Shown in pieces: positions 35,386 to 42,345 of a stretch of DNA of 42,349 bases. The notes beneath the pieces were generated by a model. It had not been told where the DNA came from. It saw only the letters and a list, made by a program, of their open reading frames with translations, and did no database searches. Position numbers and translations under genes: made by a program. The stretch is from an uncultured Muribaculaceae bacterium (lineage in GTDB: Bacteria > Bacteroidota > Bacteroidia > Bacteroidales > Muribaculaceae), in the NCBI GenBank assembly GCA_910578365.1, contig CAJTRC010000012.1:1-42349 (forward strand). Reading direction: 5' to 3'. Position 1 is the stretch's first letter, and every line of letters starts with the position of its first letter.

Positions 35386-35417
35386 TTTGGTTTATAATAT
35401 AAACTTTATTACCTTTG
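35386..35417 (+). promoter_or_regulatory. Promoter of the membrane-protein/regulator operon
   Basis: TTTG (35386-35389), a 20-base spacer and TACCTTTG (35410-35417) match the consensus. Transcription should start near 35423, leaving a leader of about 90 bases. The spacer contains the first of two palindromic operator candidates. Confidence 0.8.
35390..35404. promoter_or_regulatory. Operator candidate 1
   Basis: GTTTAT-AAT-ATAAAC, a perfect 6+6 inverted repeat with a 3-base centre, fills the spacer between the -33 and -7 boxes, where a bound repressor would block RNA polymerase. The same palindrome recurs 80 bases downstream (centre to centre). Confidence 0.65.
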
Positions 35418-35428
35418 CAACCGAACAC

Positions 35429-35457
35429 AGAGCGGAATCGCGCGACCGCTCTTTTTT
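35429..35457 (+). terminator. Early terminator (attenuator candidate) in the leader
   Basis: AGAGCGG (35429-35435) pairs with CCGCTCT (35446-35452), directly followed by a run of T (35452-35457). This is a canonical intrinsic terminator beginning only about six bases after the predicted transcription start, well before the ATG at 35514, and so suggests attenuation or a very short terminated RNA. Confidence 0.65.
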
Positions 35458-35467
35458 CAAAGCCAAA

Positions 35468-35486
35468 TGGTTTATAAAATAAACCA
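35468..35486. promoter_or_regulatory. Operator candidate 2
   Basis: TGGTTTATAAAATAAACCA is a perfect inverted repeat (8+8 around a 3-base centre) containing the same GTTTAT-N3-ATAAAC core as the site in the promoter spacer. It lies in the leader, after the early terminator and 27 bases before the ATG. Confidence 0.65.
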
Positions 35487-35513
35487 AAGTATAACCCTAA
35501 AAATTCGGCATTT

Positions 35514-36140
35514 ATGGAAGACAGGAAACTTACAGAAAAAGAGAGCCTCGAAGTGATTACTTCGATGATTGCCCGCACAAAGCAGCGCTATATAGGCGAC
35601 GGCAATATTCTGCTGCTATGGGGCTACGCTACAGTTGCTGTAGCAGCGCTTATATGGATATTGCTTGCCACGACTCACAATCCGGCCTGGAAATGGCTGT
35701 GGTTCCTTATATGGATAATCGGAGGCATCGGCACCCCTATAATTTCCAATAAACAGCAGCTGAAAAATGGAGTGAAGACATACTCGGATACCCTTACTTC
35801 GCGTATCTGGTCAACCGTCGGATATAGTGCAATAATATCGGCACTGATGTGTCTTGGCTTTATGCTGATAAAAGGTATCAACACATGGTCTATATTGTCT
35901 GTATTTGCGCTGGTTATAGTGCCGTTTGCAGAAATTGCACAGGGAATTGTAATCAAGGAGAAGGTGCTGGTGGCAGGAGGCGCAGTCGGACTCTGCGCAG
36001 GCATATTCACCATCTGTTGTATAGCAGGCCGTGTTATGCTGCATACACCGTGGTTTATGCCCCTTTTCATTGTTGCATACATAGCCATGATGATTGTTCC
36101 CGGTCATATACTTAATTACAAAGCCCACAAGGAGAAATGA
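35514..36140 (+). CDS. Six-helix membrane protein of unknown function
   Basis: A 208-residue inner-membrane protein. A charged amphipathic N-terminus (MEDRKLTEKESLEVITSMI) of about 30 residues is followed by about six hydrophobic segments (LLLWGYATVAVAALIWILL, WLWFLIWIIGGIGTPII and others) and a short basic tail. No catalytic motif is visible. The N-terminal half resembles Bacteroidetes membrane proteins that travel with a small winged-helix regulator, as it does here: it overlaps the regulator gene by four bases. The pair probably forms a self-controlled membrane-stress or differentiation module, but this is inference from context. Confidence 0.85.
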   Translation: MEDRKLTEKESLEVITSMIARTKQRYIGDGNILLLWGYATVAVAALIWILLATTHNPAWKWLWFLIWIIGGIGTPIISNKQQLKNGVKTYSDTLTSRIWSTVGYSAIISALMCLGFMLIKGINTWSILSVFALVIVPFAEIAQGIVIKEKVLVAGGAVGLCAGIFTICCIAGRVMLHTPWFMPLFIVAYIAMMIVPGHILNYKAHKEK

Positions 36141-36418
36141 AAGAGCTTAATCCGCTTCTGCACTCGCAACTCCGGCTTGCGGTAATGTCAATTCTGATGA
36201 ATGTCGAGGAAGCAGATTTCGTTTATCTCAAAGAGAAAACCGAATCTACCGCCGGAAACCTCAGTGTGCAGCTCGATAAACTTTCAATGGCCGGATATAT
36301 CTCCGTGGAGAAAGGCTTGTCGGGGAAACGCCCGCGGACAGTATGTTCCATCACAACTGAAGGGCGCGAGACATTTGAAGATTACGTAGAAACGCTAAGG
36401 CTATATCTGCACTTGTAA
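36137..36418 (+). CDS. Winged-helix transcriptional regulator (HTH_34 type)
   Basis: A 93-residue DNA-binding protein. It starts LNPLLHSQLRLAVMSILM and continues with a helix-turn-helix (DFVYLKEKTESTAGNLSVQLDKL, residues about 27-49). The wing (GYISVEKGLSGKRPRTVCSIT) and a dimerisation helix at the end follow. This is the compact MarR/PadR-like HTH_34 fold. ATG overlaps the stop of the membrane-protein gene (ATGA). It is the natural candidate to bind the two GTTTAT-N3-ATAAAC palindromes upstream of the operon, and so to control its own expression. Transcription ends at the hairpin just downstream. Confidence 0.9.
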   Translation: MKELNPLLHSQLRLAVMSILMNVEEADFVYLKEKTESTAGNLSVQLDKLSMAGYISVEKGLSGKRPRTVCSITTEGRETFEDYVETLRLYLHL

Positions 36419-36422
36419 ACAG

Positions 36423-36460
36423 TACGGGTTCCGCATCTCTTAAATGATGCGGAACCCGTA
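36423..36460. terminator. Bidirectional terminator hairpin
   Basis: A perfect 15-bp stem (36423-36437 with 36446-36460) and 8-base loop lie between the converging regulator and pRiA4-ORF3-like genes. T tracts are weak on both sides, so efficiency is uncertain, but its position fits a shared terminator. Confidence 0.75.
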
Positions 36461-36484
36461 AGCTATAAGTATGTCGTAGAGAGG

Positions 36485-37051
36485 TCAGAACTTCATTTCG
36501 TCGAAGCCTGCGCTGTCGAGGTCTTCGAGGTCGTACTGGTCATCGGCAAAAGCCTCGTCATCGTCGAAATCGTCGACCGACAGGGCAGCTGCGTTTGCAG
36601 CGGCCTTTGCATCGGTCTTGGCATCGAGTTCATCGAGGTCCATGTCAAGAATCTGCACAGGAGGCTGGCCCAGCGAAAGCGAGCATACGGGGTCTTTGAG
36701 ATTGCGTCCGGGCACATACTCGGCCATTTCCATAAAGAAGGCCCGTTCGGTGAGGTAGTCAAATACAAAGAGTAGTTTTTGGCCTTCGTCCTCAATCATG
36801 TCTTCAAGCACAGTATCTTCCATCAGCCAGAAGTCTTCCGACGAGTCGGCGCCCATGTCTTCGAGAGTTATCTCTTTCTCTTTTTCCCAGTTGTCGTCGC
36901 AGATAAAAAAAGAGCAAAGCTGGTTCTTGTCATAACCTGTAGAGTCGCAGATTGCGTTCTTAAGGTCCTGGAATGTAGCGCTGGCGTCGATTGTAATTTC
37001 GCGTTTAAAATTATTTACTTCGTCGGATAAAAGTCTGAATTTGTATACCAT
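36485..37051 (-). CDS. pRiA4-ORF3-like (IS1096 TnpR-type) domain protein
   Basis: A 188-residue acidic protein. The N-terminal two thirds (YKFRLLSDEVNNFKREITID, then FQDLKNAICDSTGYD, FFICDDNWEKEKEITLEDMG and LLFVFDYLTERAFFMEM) match the plasmid pRiA4b ORF-3 / IS1096 TnpR passenger fold (PF07929). The C-terminal third is a strongly acidic tail (DDFDDDEAFADDQYDLEDLD). In Bacteroidales this is a stable chromosomal gene, not part of a transposon; no transposase or inverted repeats flank it here. Function unknown. A TTG-N21-TAACTTCG element at 37142-37111 (minus) could be its promoter. Confidence 0.83.
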   Translation of the reverse strand: MVYKFRLLSDEVNNFKREITIDASATFQDLKNAICDSTGYDKNQLCSFFICDDNWEKEKEITLEDMGADSSEDFWLMEDTVLEDMIEDEGQKLLFVFDYLTERAFFMEMAEYVPGRNLKDPVCSLSLGQPPVQILDMDLDELDAKTDAKAAANAAALSVDDFDDDEAFADDQYDLEDLDSAGFDEMKF

Positions 37052-37110
37052 AAGAATAGAATGTTTGTGTCAATATGCGAGGAGAGTGAGTGTGCCTGCT
37101 AAACACGCTG

Positions 37111-37142
37111 CGAAGTTAATAAATCTAATACAATAAATGCAA
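37111..37142 (-). promoter_or_regulatory. Possible promoter of the pRiA4-ORF3-like gene
   Basis: On the minus strand TTG (37142-37140) and TAACTTCG (37118-37111) are separated by 21 bases. The -7 box has one mismatch to TAnnTTTG. The leader would be about 55 bases. Confidence 0.4.
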
Positions 37143-37217
37143 GAATTTGTTGAATTATTTTTATGAAAACGCAAAAAATACCGCATAAAAAACGCATCCT
37201 GATTTTTAATCAGCATC

Positions 37218-37742
37218 TTAATGCACTCGCCGGGCGCCTATGTATCGGCTGGAGTAGTATCCGCCGTCGGGGTAGCGGTCGAAGCGTATGCCGCCTTTGC
37301 GGGCCGCATGGATAAAGTTGACACTGCCGTCGGAATTGACTTCGGTGACAATGCCCACGTGTCCTACTCTGCCGCTTTTGCGCGAGCCGCTGAAGAAAAG
37401 CAGGTCGCCTGGCTGGAGTTGGGTTTTCTCCACTTCTATGCCCTGGCGGTATTGATCGCGGCTGCTGGCGCCTAATCGGAGGTCGAAATTACGGAATACG
37501 TAGCTGGTGAATCCCGAACAGTCGAAGGCTTTAGGGCCTTTTGAACCGCTGCGGTAAGGTCTGCCGACAAAGTTTTTGGCATATTCTACTATGTCGTTGC
37601 CTTTTGCCATGCGTTCCCAAGCCTGTATGGCGTCTTCCATCACCGGATTAGGCAGGGCTTCGGGTTCGGCATTCGCCAATGCCGGAGATACCAAGGCTGC
37701 AGCGGCAGTAATGATTGATATGAGGAGATTCATATAATTCAT
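37218..37742 (-). CDS. NlpC/P60 (C40) family cell-wall peptidase
   Basis: A 174-residue exported cysteine peptidase. The signal peptide spans about residues 1-24 (NLLISIITAAAALVSPALANA). The NlpC/P60 domain runs from about 50 to the end: FVGRPYRSGSKGPKAFDCSGF with catalytic Cys75, His128 in RVGHVGIV, and a third polar residue His145 in NFIHAA. These enzymes cut D-Glu-diaminopimelate or related bonds in peptidoglycan peptides. There is no SH3b targeting domain, so it is a minimal single-domain hydrolase. Two in-frame ATGs (37742 and 37733) could serve as start. A consensus promoter lies just upstream on the minus strand. Confidence 0.93.
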   Translation of the reverse strand: MNYMNLLISIITAAAALVSPALANAEPEALPNPVMEDAIQAWERMAKGNDIVEYAKNFVGRPYRSGSKGPKAFDCSGFTSYVFRNFDLRLGASSRDQYRQGIEVEKTQLQPGDLLFFSGSRKSGRVGHVGIVTEVNSDGSVNFIHAARKGGIRFDRYPDGGYYSSRYIGARRVH

Positions 37743-37761
37743 GCTTTCGGTTTCAATGACA

Positions 37762-37793
37762 CAAAGTTAACAAAATCCTCAGAAATTAACTAA
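37762..37793 (-). promoter_or_regulatory. Promoter of the NlpC/P60 gene
   Basis: TAACTTTG on the minus strand (37769 to 37762) is an exact -7 box, with TTAG (one mismatch to TTTG) 20 bases upstream at 37793-37790. The leader is about 14 bases. Confidence 0.6.
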
Positions 37794-38075
37794 ATTTGTT
37801 AAATCAATTTGTTAACATTTAGCATCCGTTTACATCTCGGGCTACATACAGCCAATTCGGCTTCCGACAATTTCCCCTGACTATTTCCTTTCAGTTATAG
37901 ATTTTTGAGATAAACGGCGGTAATTCCGATTTTTTTTGCGAACTTTGCACCTTGAATAAGCCATAATCGGTGTCCAATTCCCGCTACAGTGCTGTAGTAC
38001 ATTGTCAGACAGCATTGTATCGGTAATAGACGCCGTTATAATAATTCAATCACTATCACGCTTGTAATAACAGAC
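37794..38075. other. Divergent intergenic region between the NlpC/P60 gene and lpxD
   Basis: No gene is seen in the 333 bases between 37743 and 38075. The AT-rich left part carries a direct repeat AATTTGTTAA (37793-37802 and 37806-37815). A CTACAG-TG-CTGTAG palindrome is at 37984-37997. A weak -7-like GAACTTTG at 37940-37947 may serve lpxD, leaving a long leader of about 120 bases. No riboswitch or small RNA is recognised. Confidence 0.5.
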
Positions 38076-39095
38076 ATGAAATTTTCTGCTGATTTTATAG
38101 CCTCTCAGGTAGGAGGCGTTGTGGAGGGCAACGGAGCTGTCGAAGTCGATTCGTTCTGCAAAATCGACGAAGGACGTCCCGGAGCTCTCAGTTTCCTGTC
38201 TAATCCCAAATATACCCATTATCTGTACGAAACCGAGGCCTCGGTCGTACTGGTGAAGAAGAATTTCAAGGCCGAGCATTCCGTCAAGGCCACTCTCATC
38301 CGTGTCGACGATCCTTATGCCACCCTGTCGGCTTTGCTTACCATAGTCGACCGTGTAGTGAATCCGCAGCCTGTAGGCGTAGAATCGCCCTCCTATATAG
38401 CACCCGACCTGACACTGCCCGAGGGTGCGTATGTAGGCGCGTTCGCATATATAGGCGAGAACGTTACCCTGGGCAAGAATGTAAAGATATATCCGCAGGC
38501 ATACATAGGCCGCGGCTGTGTGATAGGCGATGACACCATAATCTATGCCGGCGCCCGCATATACCATTCGTGCCATGTGGGCAAACGCTGCATTATCCAC
38601 TCAGGGGCGGTAATCGGCGCCGATGGATTCGGCTTTGCACCGAACCCCGACGGCACATACAGCAAAATTCCGCAGATGGGCAACGTGCACATCGACGACG
38701 ATGTGGAAATCGGTGCCAATACCACCGTGGACCGTGCCGTGATGGGCTCAACCCGCGTGCAGCATGGTGTCAAACTCGACAACCTTATCCAGGTGGCCCA
38801 CAACGTTGAAATAGGCCATGACACCGTAATGGCCGCACAGGCAGGCATAGCCGGCAGCACCCGTATAGGCTCCAACTGCATGGTAGGCGGCCAGGTGGGT
38901 TTTGCCGGACATATCACCGTAGGCGATCAGGTGTCAATCGGCGCTCAGAGCGGTATACCCGCCGACGTTGCCTCTGGCTCACGCGTGATGGGTTATCCGG
39001 CTGTGCCCTTAGGCGAATTCGGGCGTCAGACCGTGTATATGAAACGCCTCGGACAGCTTTTCAGCGATGTCCGCGAATTAAAGAACAAAAAATAA
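38076..39095 (+). CDS. lpxD: UDP-3-O-(3-hydroxyacyl)glucosamine N-acyltransferase
   Basis: Third step of lipid A synthesis: adds the second 3-hydroxyacyl chain, from acyl-ACP, to UDP-3-O-acylglucosamine. The 339-residue protein has an N-terminal uridine-binding domain (FSADFIASQVGGVVEG, GALSFLSNPKYTHYLYETEA). A left-handed beta-helix of hexapeptide repeats follows (about 105-315), then a C-terminal helix. Catalytic His242 lies in VAHNVEIG and matches His239 of E. coli LpxD. It begins the lpxD-lpxC/fabZ-lpxA operon, with 10 bases before the next gene. Confidence 0.97.
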   Translation: MKFSADFIASQVGGVVEGNGAVEVDSFCKIDEGRPGALSFLSNPKYTHYLYETEASVVLVKKNFKAEHSVKATLIRVDDPYATLSALLTIVDRVVNPQPVGVESPSYIAPDLTLPEGAYVGAFAYIGENVTLGKNVKIYPQAYIGRGCVIGDDTIIYAGARIYHSCHVGKRCIIHSGAVIGADGFGFAPNPDGTYSKIPQMGNVHIDDDVEIGANTTVDRAVMGSTRVQHGVKLDNLIQVAHNVEIGHDTVMAAQAGIAGSTRIGSNCMVGGQVGFAGHITVGDQVSIGAQSGIPADVASGSRVMGYPAVPLGEFGRQTVYMKRLGQLFSDVRELKNKK

Positions 39096-39105
39096 AACCG
39101 TCATA

Positions 39106-40488
39106 ATGAAGCAGCTCACTCTTAGCGAAAGCTTTACCGTGGAAGGCAAAGGCCTCCACTCCGGTGCCGTAATCAGCGCCACTTTCTGTCAGGCTCCTGC
39201 GGGACATGGCTATAAGTTCCAACGTATCGACCTCGAAGGCGAACCTGTAATCGATGCCCTGGCCGACTATGTAATAGCCACCAACCGCGGCACCGTTTTA
39301 GGCAAAGGCGATGTAACCGTAAGCACTATCGAACATGCCATGGCAGCACTCTACGCAGCCGGCATCGACAATGTGCTCATTAAGCTCAATGGCCCGGAAA
39401 TGCCTATTCTCGACGGCAGCGCAAAGCCTTACGTAGAGGCGATTGAAAAAGCCGGACGCACCGAGCTCAAGGCCGATAAGGAATTTTATGTGGTAAAGCA
39501 TAAAATAGAACTTGCCGACGCCGAGAGCGGCAGCAAGATTATGATTCTGCCCGACGACGAATTCAGTACCGAGGTGAAAGTGAACTTCAACTCGCCTGTA
39601 CTGAACAACCAATACGCCTCGATGGAACACACCGACGAATTCGCAGGCGAGATTGCCGATGCACGCACATTTGTGTTCGTACGCGAAATAGAGCCGCTGG
39701 TCAATGCCGGACTCATCAAGGGCGGCGACCTTGACAACGCAATAGTCATCTATGATTCGGCCATGGAGCAGGAGCAACTCAACCACATAGCCGACCTTGT
39801 AAACGCTGAGCACCGACAGGTAAACGAGTTCGGCTACGTGAACCCCACCCCGCTTAAACACGACAACGAGCCCGCACGCCACAAGCTGCTCGACCTCGTA
39901 GGCGACATAGCACTCATTGGCCGTCCACTCAAAGGCAAAATCATAGCCACCAAGCCGGGACACAGCATCAACACCAAGATAGCCAAACAGATACGCAACG
40001 ATATCAAGCGCCAGGACATACAAGCCCCGATGTATGACCCCAACCGCGAACCGCTGATGGACAACCTGGCAATACGCCACCACCTACCTCACCGCTACCC
40101 CTTCCTGCTGGTCGACAAAATCATCGACAAGACCGACAGCTACATCGTAGGCGTGAAGAACGTTACCACCAACGAGCCTTTCTTTCAGGGTCACTTCCCC
40201 CAGGAGCCGGTAATGCCCGGCGTACTGCTGGTAGAAGCAATGGCACAGACCGGCGGCCTGCTGGTGCTCGGTTCGGTCGACGAGCCCGAGCGCTACTCGA
40301 CCTACTTTATGAAAATCGACAACGTGAAGTTCCGCCAGAAAGTGGTACCGGGCGACACTCTGATTTTCCATGTATCGTTTATGACCGAAATGCGCCGCGG
40401 CATGGCCGTAATGAAAGGACGCTGCTTCGTGGGTGACAAGCTCGTGTGCGAATGTGAATTCATGGCACAGATAATCAAGAACAAATAA
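39106..40488 (+). CDS. lpxC-fabZ: Bifunctional UDP-3-O-acyl-GlcNAc deacetylase / 3-hydroxyacyl-ACP dehydratase
   Basis: A 460-residue natural fusion typical of Bacteroidetes. Residues 1-305 are LpxC, the zinc deacetylase that commits to lipid A: His77 in TIEHAMA, and His259 and Asp263 in HKLLDLVGD, provide the metal site. Residues 315-460 are FabZ, the hot-dog-fold dehydratase of fatty-acid elongation, with catalytic His329 in LPHRYPF and Glu377 in LLVEAMAQTGG. Joining them ties lipid A output to membrane fatty-acid supply, since both draw on 3-hydroxyacyl-ACP. It lies 10 bases after lpxD and 27 before lpxA. Confidence 0.97.
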   Translation: MKQLTLSESFTVEGKGLHSGAVISATFCQAPAGHGYKFQRIDLEGEPVIDALADYVIATNRGTVLGKGDVTVSTIEHAMAALYAAGIDNVLIKLNGPEMPILDGSAKPYVEAIEKAGRTELKADKEFYVVKHKIELADAESGSKIMILPDDEFSTEVKVNFNSPVLNNQYASMEHTDEFAGEIADARTFVFVREIEPLVNAGLIKGGDLDNAIVIYDSAMEQEQLNHIADLVNAEHRQVNEFGYVNPTPLKHDNEPARHKLLDLVGDIALIGRPLKGKIIATKPGHSINTKIAKQIRNDIKRQDIQAPMYDPNREPLMDNLAIRHHLPHRYPFLLVDKIIDKTDSYIVGVKNVTTNEPFFQGHFPQEPVMPGVLLVEAMAQTGGLLVLGSVDEPERYSTYFMKIDNVKFRQKVVPGDTLIFHVSFMTEMRRGMAVMKGRCFVGDKLVCECEFMAQIIKNK

Positions 40489-40515
40489 ATACTCCCCCAA
40501 AAATTCACTTAGATA

Positions 40516-41292
40516 ATGAAACAACCGCTTGCTTACATACATCCGGCTGCCAAAATCGCTCCGTCGGTGGTAATCGACCCGTTCGTGACCATCGACCAGA
40601 ACGTAGAGATTGGCGAAGGAACACGTATATGCAGTAACGTGACCATTCTTGAGGGTTCACGTATAGGTAAAAACTGCATAATATTTCCGGGTGCCGTTAT
40701 CGGCGCAATCCCACAGGACCTTAAGTTCCGTGGCGAGGACACTCTGGCCATAATAGGCGACAACACCACCATACGAGAGTGTGTGACCGTGAACCGCGGT
40801 ACTGCCGCACGCGGCAAAACCCAGGTAGGCAGCAACTGCCTTATCATGGCATATTCGCATGTGGCCCACGACTGTATCGTAGGCGACAATGTGATTATCT
40901 CCAACGCCACCCAGCTGGCAGGAGAAGTAGTGGTTGACAATTATGCAGTTATAGGCGGCGGCTCGCTGGTACACCAGTTCTGCCACATAGGCCCGCACGT
41001 GATGATTCAGGGCGGAGCGCTGGTAAATAAAGACATACCTCCTTATGTAAAAGCAGCCCGCGAGCCGATAGCATTCGCAGGCGTAAACTCAATAGGACTT
41101 CGCCGCCGCAACTTCTCGAACGATGTAATCCGCGAAATACAGGACACTTACCGCTACCTGTACCTTTCGAGCATGAACGTCAGCGACGCCATAGAGCGTA
41201 TCGAGGCCGAACTGCCGGCCACCAAAGAACGCGACGAAATAATACTGTTCGTGCGCAACTCCAAACGCGGCATCATACGCGGATATATGTAA
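40516..41292 (+). CDS. lpxA: Acyl-ACP--UDP-N-acetylglucosamine O-acyltransferase
   Basis: First step of lipid A synthesis, transferring a 3-hydroxyacyl chain to UDP-GlcNAc. The 258-residue protein is a left-handed beta-helix (IHPAAKIAPSVVIDPFVTID onward) with the family's GAIPQDLKF, TIRECVTVNRGT and YSHVAHDC motifs. His118 in VAHDC is the catalytic base (His125 in E. coli). The C-terminal helical domain begins at GLRRRNFS. It is the last protein gene of the operon; RNase P RNA begins seven bases after its stop. Confidence 0.97.
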   Translation: MKQPLAYIHPAAKIAPSVVIDPFVTIDQNVEIGEGTRICSNVTILEGSRIGKNCIIFPGAVIGAIPQDLKFRGEDTLAIIGDNTTIRECVTVNRGTAARGKTQVGSNCLIMAYSHVAHDCIVGDNVIISNATQLAGEVVVDNYAVIGGGSLVHQFCHIGPHVMIQGGALVNKDIPPYVKAAREPIAFAGVNSIGLRRRNFSNDVIREIQDTYRYLYLSSMNVSDAIERIEAELPATKERDEIILFVRNSKRGIIRGYM

Positions 41293-41298
41293 CAGAAT

Positions 41299-41691
41299 AT
41301 CGGGCCGGACAATCCGTCGCTCACCGACGTCATGGGCGGTGTGAGGAAAGTCCGGGCAACACAGAGCGCCATACTCCCTAACGGAGAGCTATCGGCAACG
41401 GTAGAGTAGCGTGACAGAAAATAACCGCCGCACGGCTTCACAGTCCGCGGTAAGGGTGAAAAGGTGGGGTAAGAGCCCACCGGACACCATGGCGACATGG
41501 TGTGCCGCACGCCTTATGGGTTGCAAGGTCAAGTATACCGGCATTTAAGGATTGCTCGTCCATTGCCGAGGGGTAGACCGCTAAAGCCGTACGGCAACGT
41601 ACGGCTCAGATAAATGACGGATGCCGGAGCAAACTCCGCCCTGTGCGGAAAGTAGCGCCGGTACATAACCCGGCTTATAGTCCGGCCCGAT
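41299..41691 (+). ncRNA. rnpB: RNase P RNA (bacterial class A)
   Basis: Catalytic RNA that trims tRNA 5' ends. Helix P1 is formed by CGGGCCGGAC (41301-41310) and GTCCGGCCCG (41680-41689), extended by two A-T pairs. The conserved GAGGAAAGTCCGGGC core follows near 41341, then GACAGAAA near 41412, GGTAAGAGCCCACCG near 41467, and CCCGGCTTATAG just before the 3' P1 strand. Length is about 390 bases. It starts seven bases after lpxA, with no consensus promoter in the gap, so it may come from an internal promoter in lpxA or by processing. Confidence 0.95.
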
Positions 41692-41698
41692 TTTTTTT
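41680..41698 (+). terminator. U-tract following rnpB helix P1
   Basis: The 3' strand of P1 is directly followed by eight T (41691-41698). P1 is closed by a long RNA domain rather than a small loop. The 3' strand plus T run may still serve as the transcript end. Confidence 0.55.
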
Positions 41699-41734
41699 AT
41701 TTTTCTCCGCGAATGGAGCCTAACACTATTTACC

Positions 41735-42169
41735 ATGATTAAAGAAAGCGACTGGTGGACATCGCCCACCGAAAGCGAAGACGGACGCCTGATAATGGTG
41801 ACCGGACGCCGCGACATCGACAAATTCCGCAGCAACCCGCGCTTCGGCATCCGTGTGGAGGTTTCGTGGGTTTACGACGAAAAGCCCGACGCCGCCATGC
41901 CGTCGACTGCCGACTCCGCCATCATGGAGCAGGCCACCGACTCGCTCAACGAAGTGCTGCACAAAGACCCCGTGGCCGTAATGACAGGCATATACACCGG
42001 AGCCGGACGCCGCGATTGGGTTTTCTACACACTCAGCACCAATATTTTTACAAAAAAACTCAACGAGGCTCTTTCAGCGCTGCCTCTGCTGCCTCTGCAG
42101 ATTTATGCCGAGAACGACCCCGAATGGGCTGAATACGCCGAAATGCGCGAAATATCGGAAATTAACTGA
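41735..42169 (+). CDS. DUF695 domain protein
   Basis: A 144-residue soluble protein. DDWWTS-like start (ESDWWTSPTESEDGRLIMVT), RFGIRVEVSWVYD in the middle, and AVMTGIYTGAGRRDWVFYT with PLQIYAENDPEWAEYAEM near the end are the pattern of the DUF695 family. No catalytic residues are known and no signal peptide is present. It stands alone after rnpB, with a 36-base leader and no clear promoter box. The palindromic repeat element begins about 40 bases after its stop. Confidence 0.85.
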   Translation: MIKESDWWTSPTESEDGRLIMVTGRRDIDKFRSNPRFGIRVEVSWVYDEKPDAAMPSTADSAIMEQATDSLNEVLHKDPVAVMTGIYTGAGRRDWVFYTLSTNIFTKKLNEALSALPLLPLQIYAENDPEWAEYAEMREISEIN

Positions 42170-42206
42170 CTCCGGCATACTTTTTCAGCCATTTCGCCGT
42201 TATAAC

Positions 42207-42238
42207 TTTTAGAGGGTGTTTAATAATAAATGTTAAAT
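42207..42238 (+). repeat. 32-base repeat, copy 2 (terminal-repeat-like)
   Basis: Begins TTTTAGAGGGTGTTTAATAA and matches 29 of 32 bases of the copy at 26242-26273. Here it directly borders the nested inverted repeat to its right, as the end of a mobile element would. Confidence 0.7.
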
Positions 42239-42345
42239 TCCCGGTGGCGTATCTTTTAGCTAAATTGCTATAAATGAAGAAGGAGCGTAGCGAGCTACGT
42301 GACTGATGAATTTTAGCAATTCAGCAAAAGAGACGCCAAGGCGGG
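42239..42345. repeat. Nested inverted repeat (MITE-like element, cut by window edge)
   Basis: GGCGT-A-TCTTTT...AATTGCTA (42246-42270) is mirrored by TAGCAATT...AAAAGA-G-ACGCC (42314-42337). In the middle CGTAGC-GA-GCTACG (42286-42299) forms an inner palindrome. Both are centred at about 42292. The symmetry predicts that the flanking 32-base repeat recurs in inverted form about 25-30 bases beyond the window, giving an element of roughly 165 bases without coding capacity. Confidence 0.55.

Noticed and set aside
35389..35485. Two-unit repeat GTTTAT...ATAAAC as a CRISPR-like array
   Set aside because: Only two copies of a 15-19 base palindrome with no further spacer-repeat units; position in a promoter and leader fits operators.
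36485..37051. Active IS1096-like insertion sequence
   Set aside because: Only the passenger-type domain is present; there is no transposase and no flanking inverted repeats.
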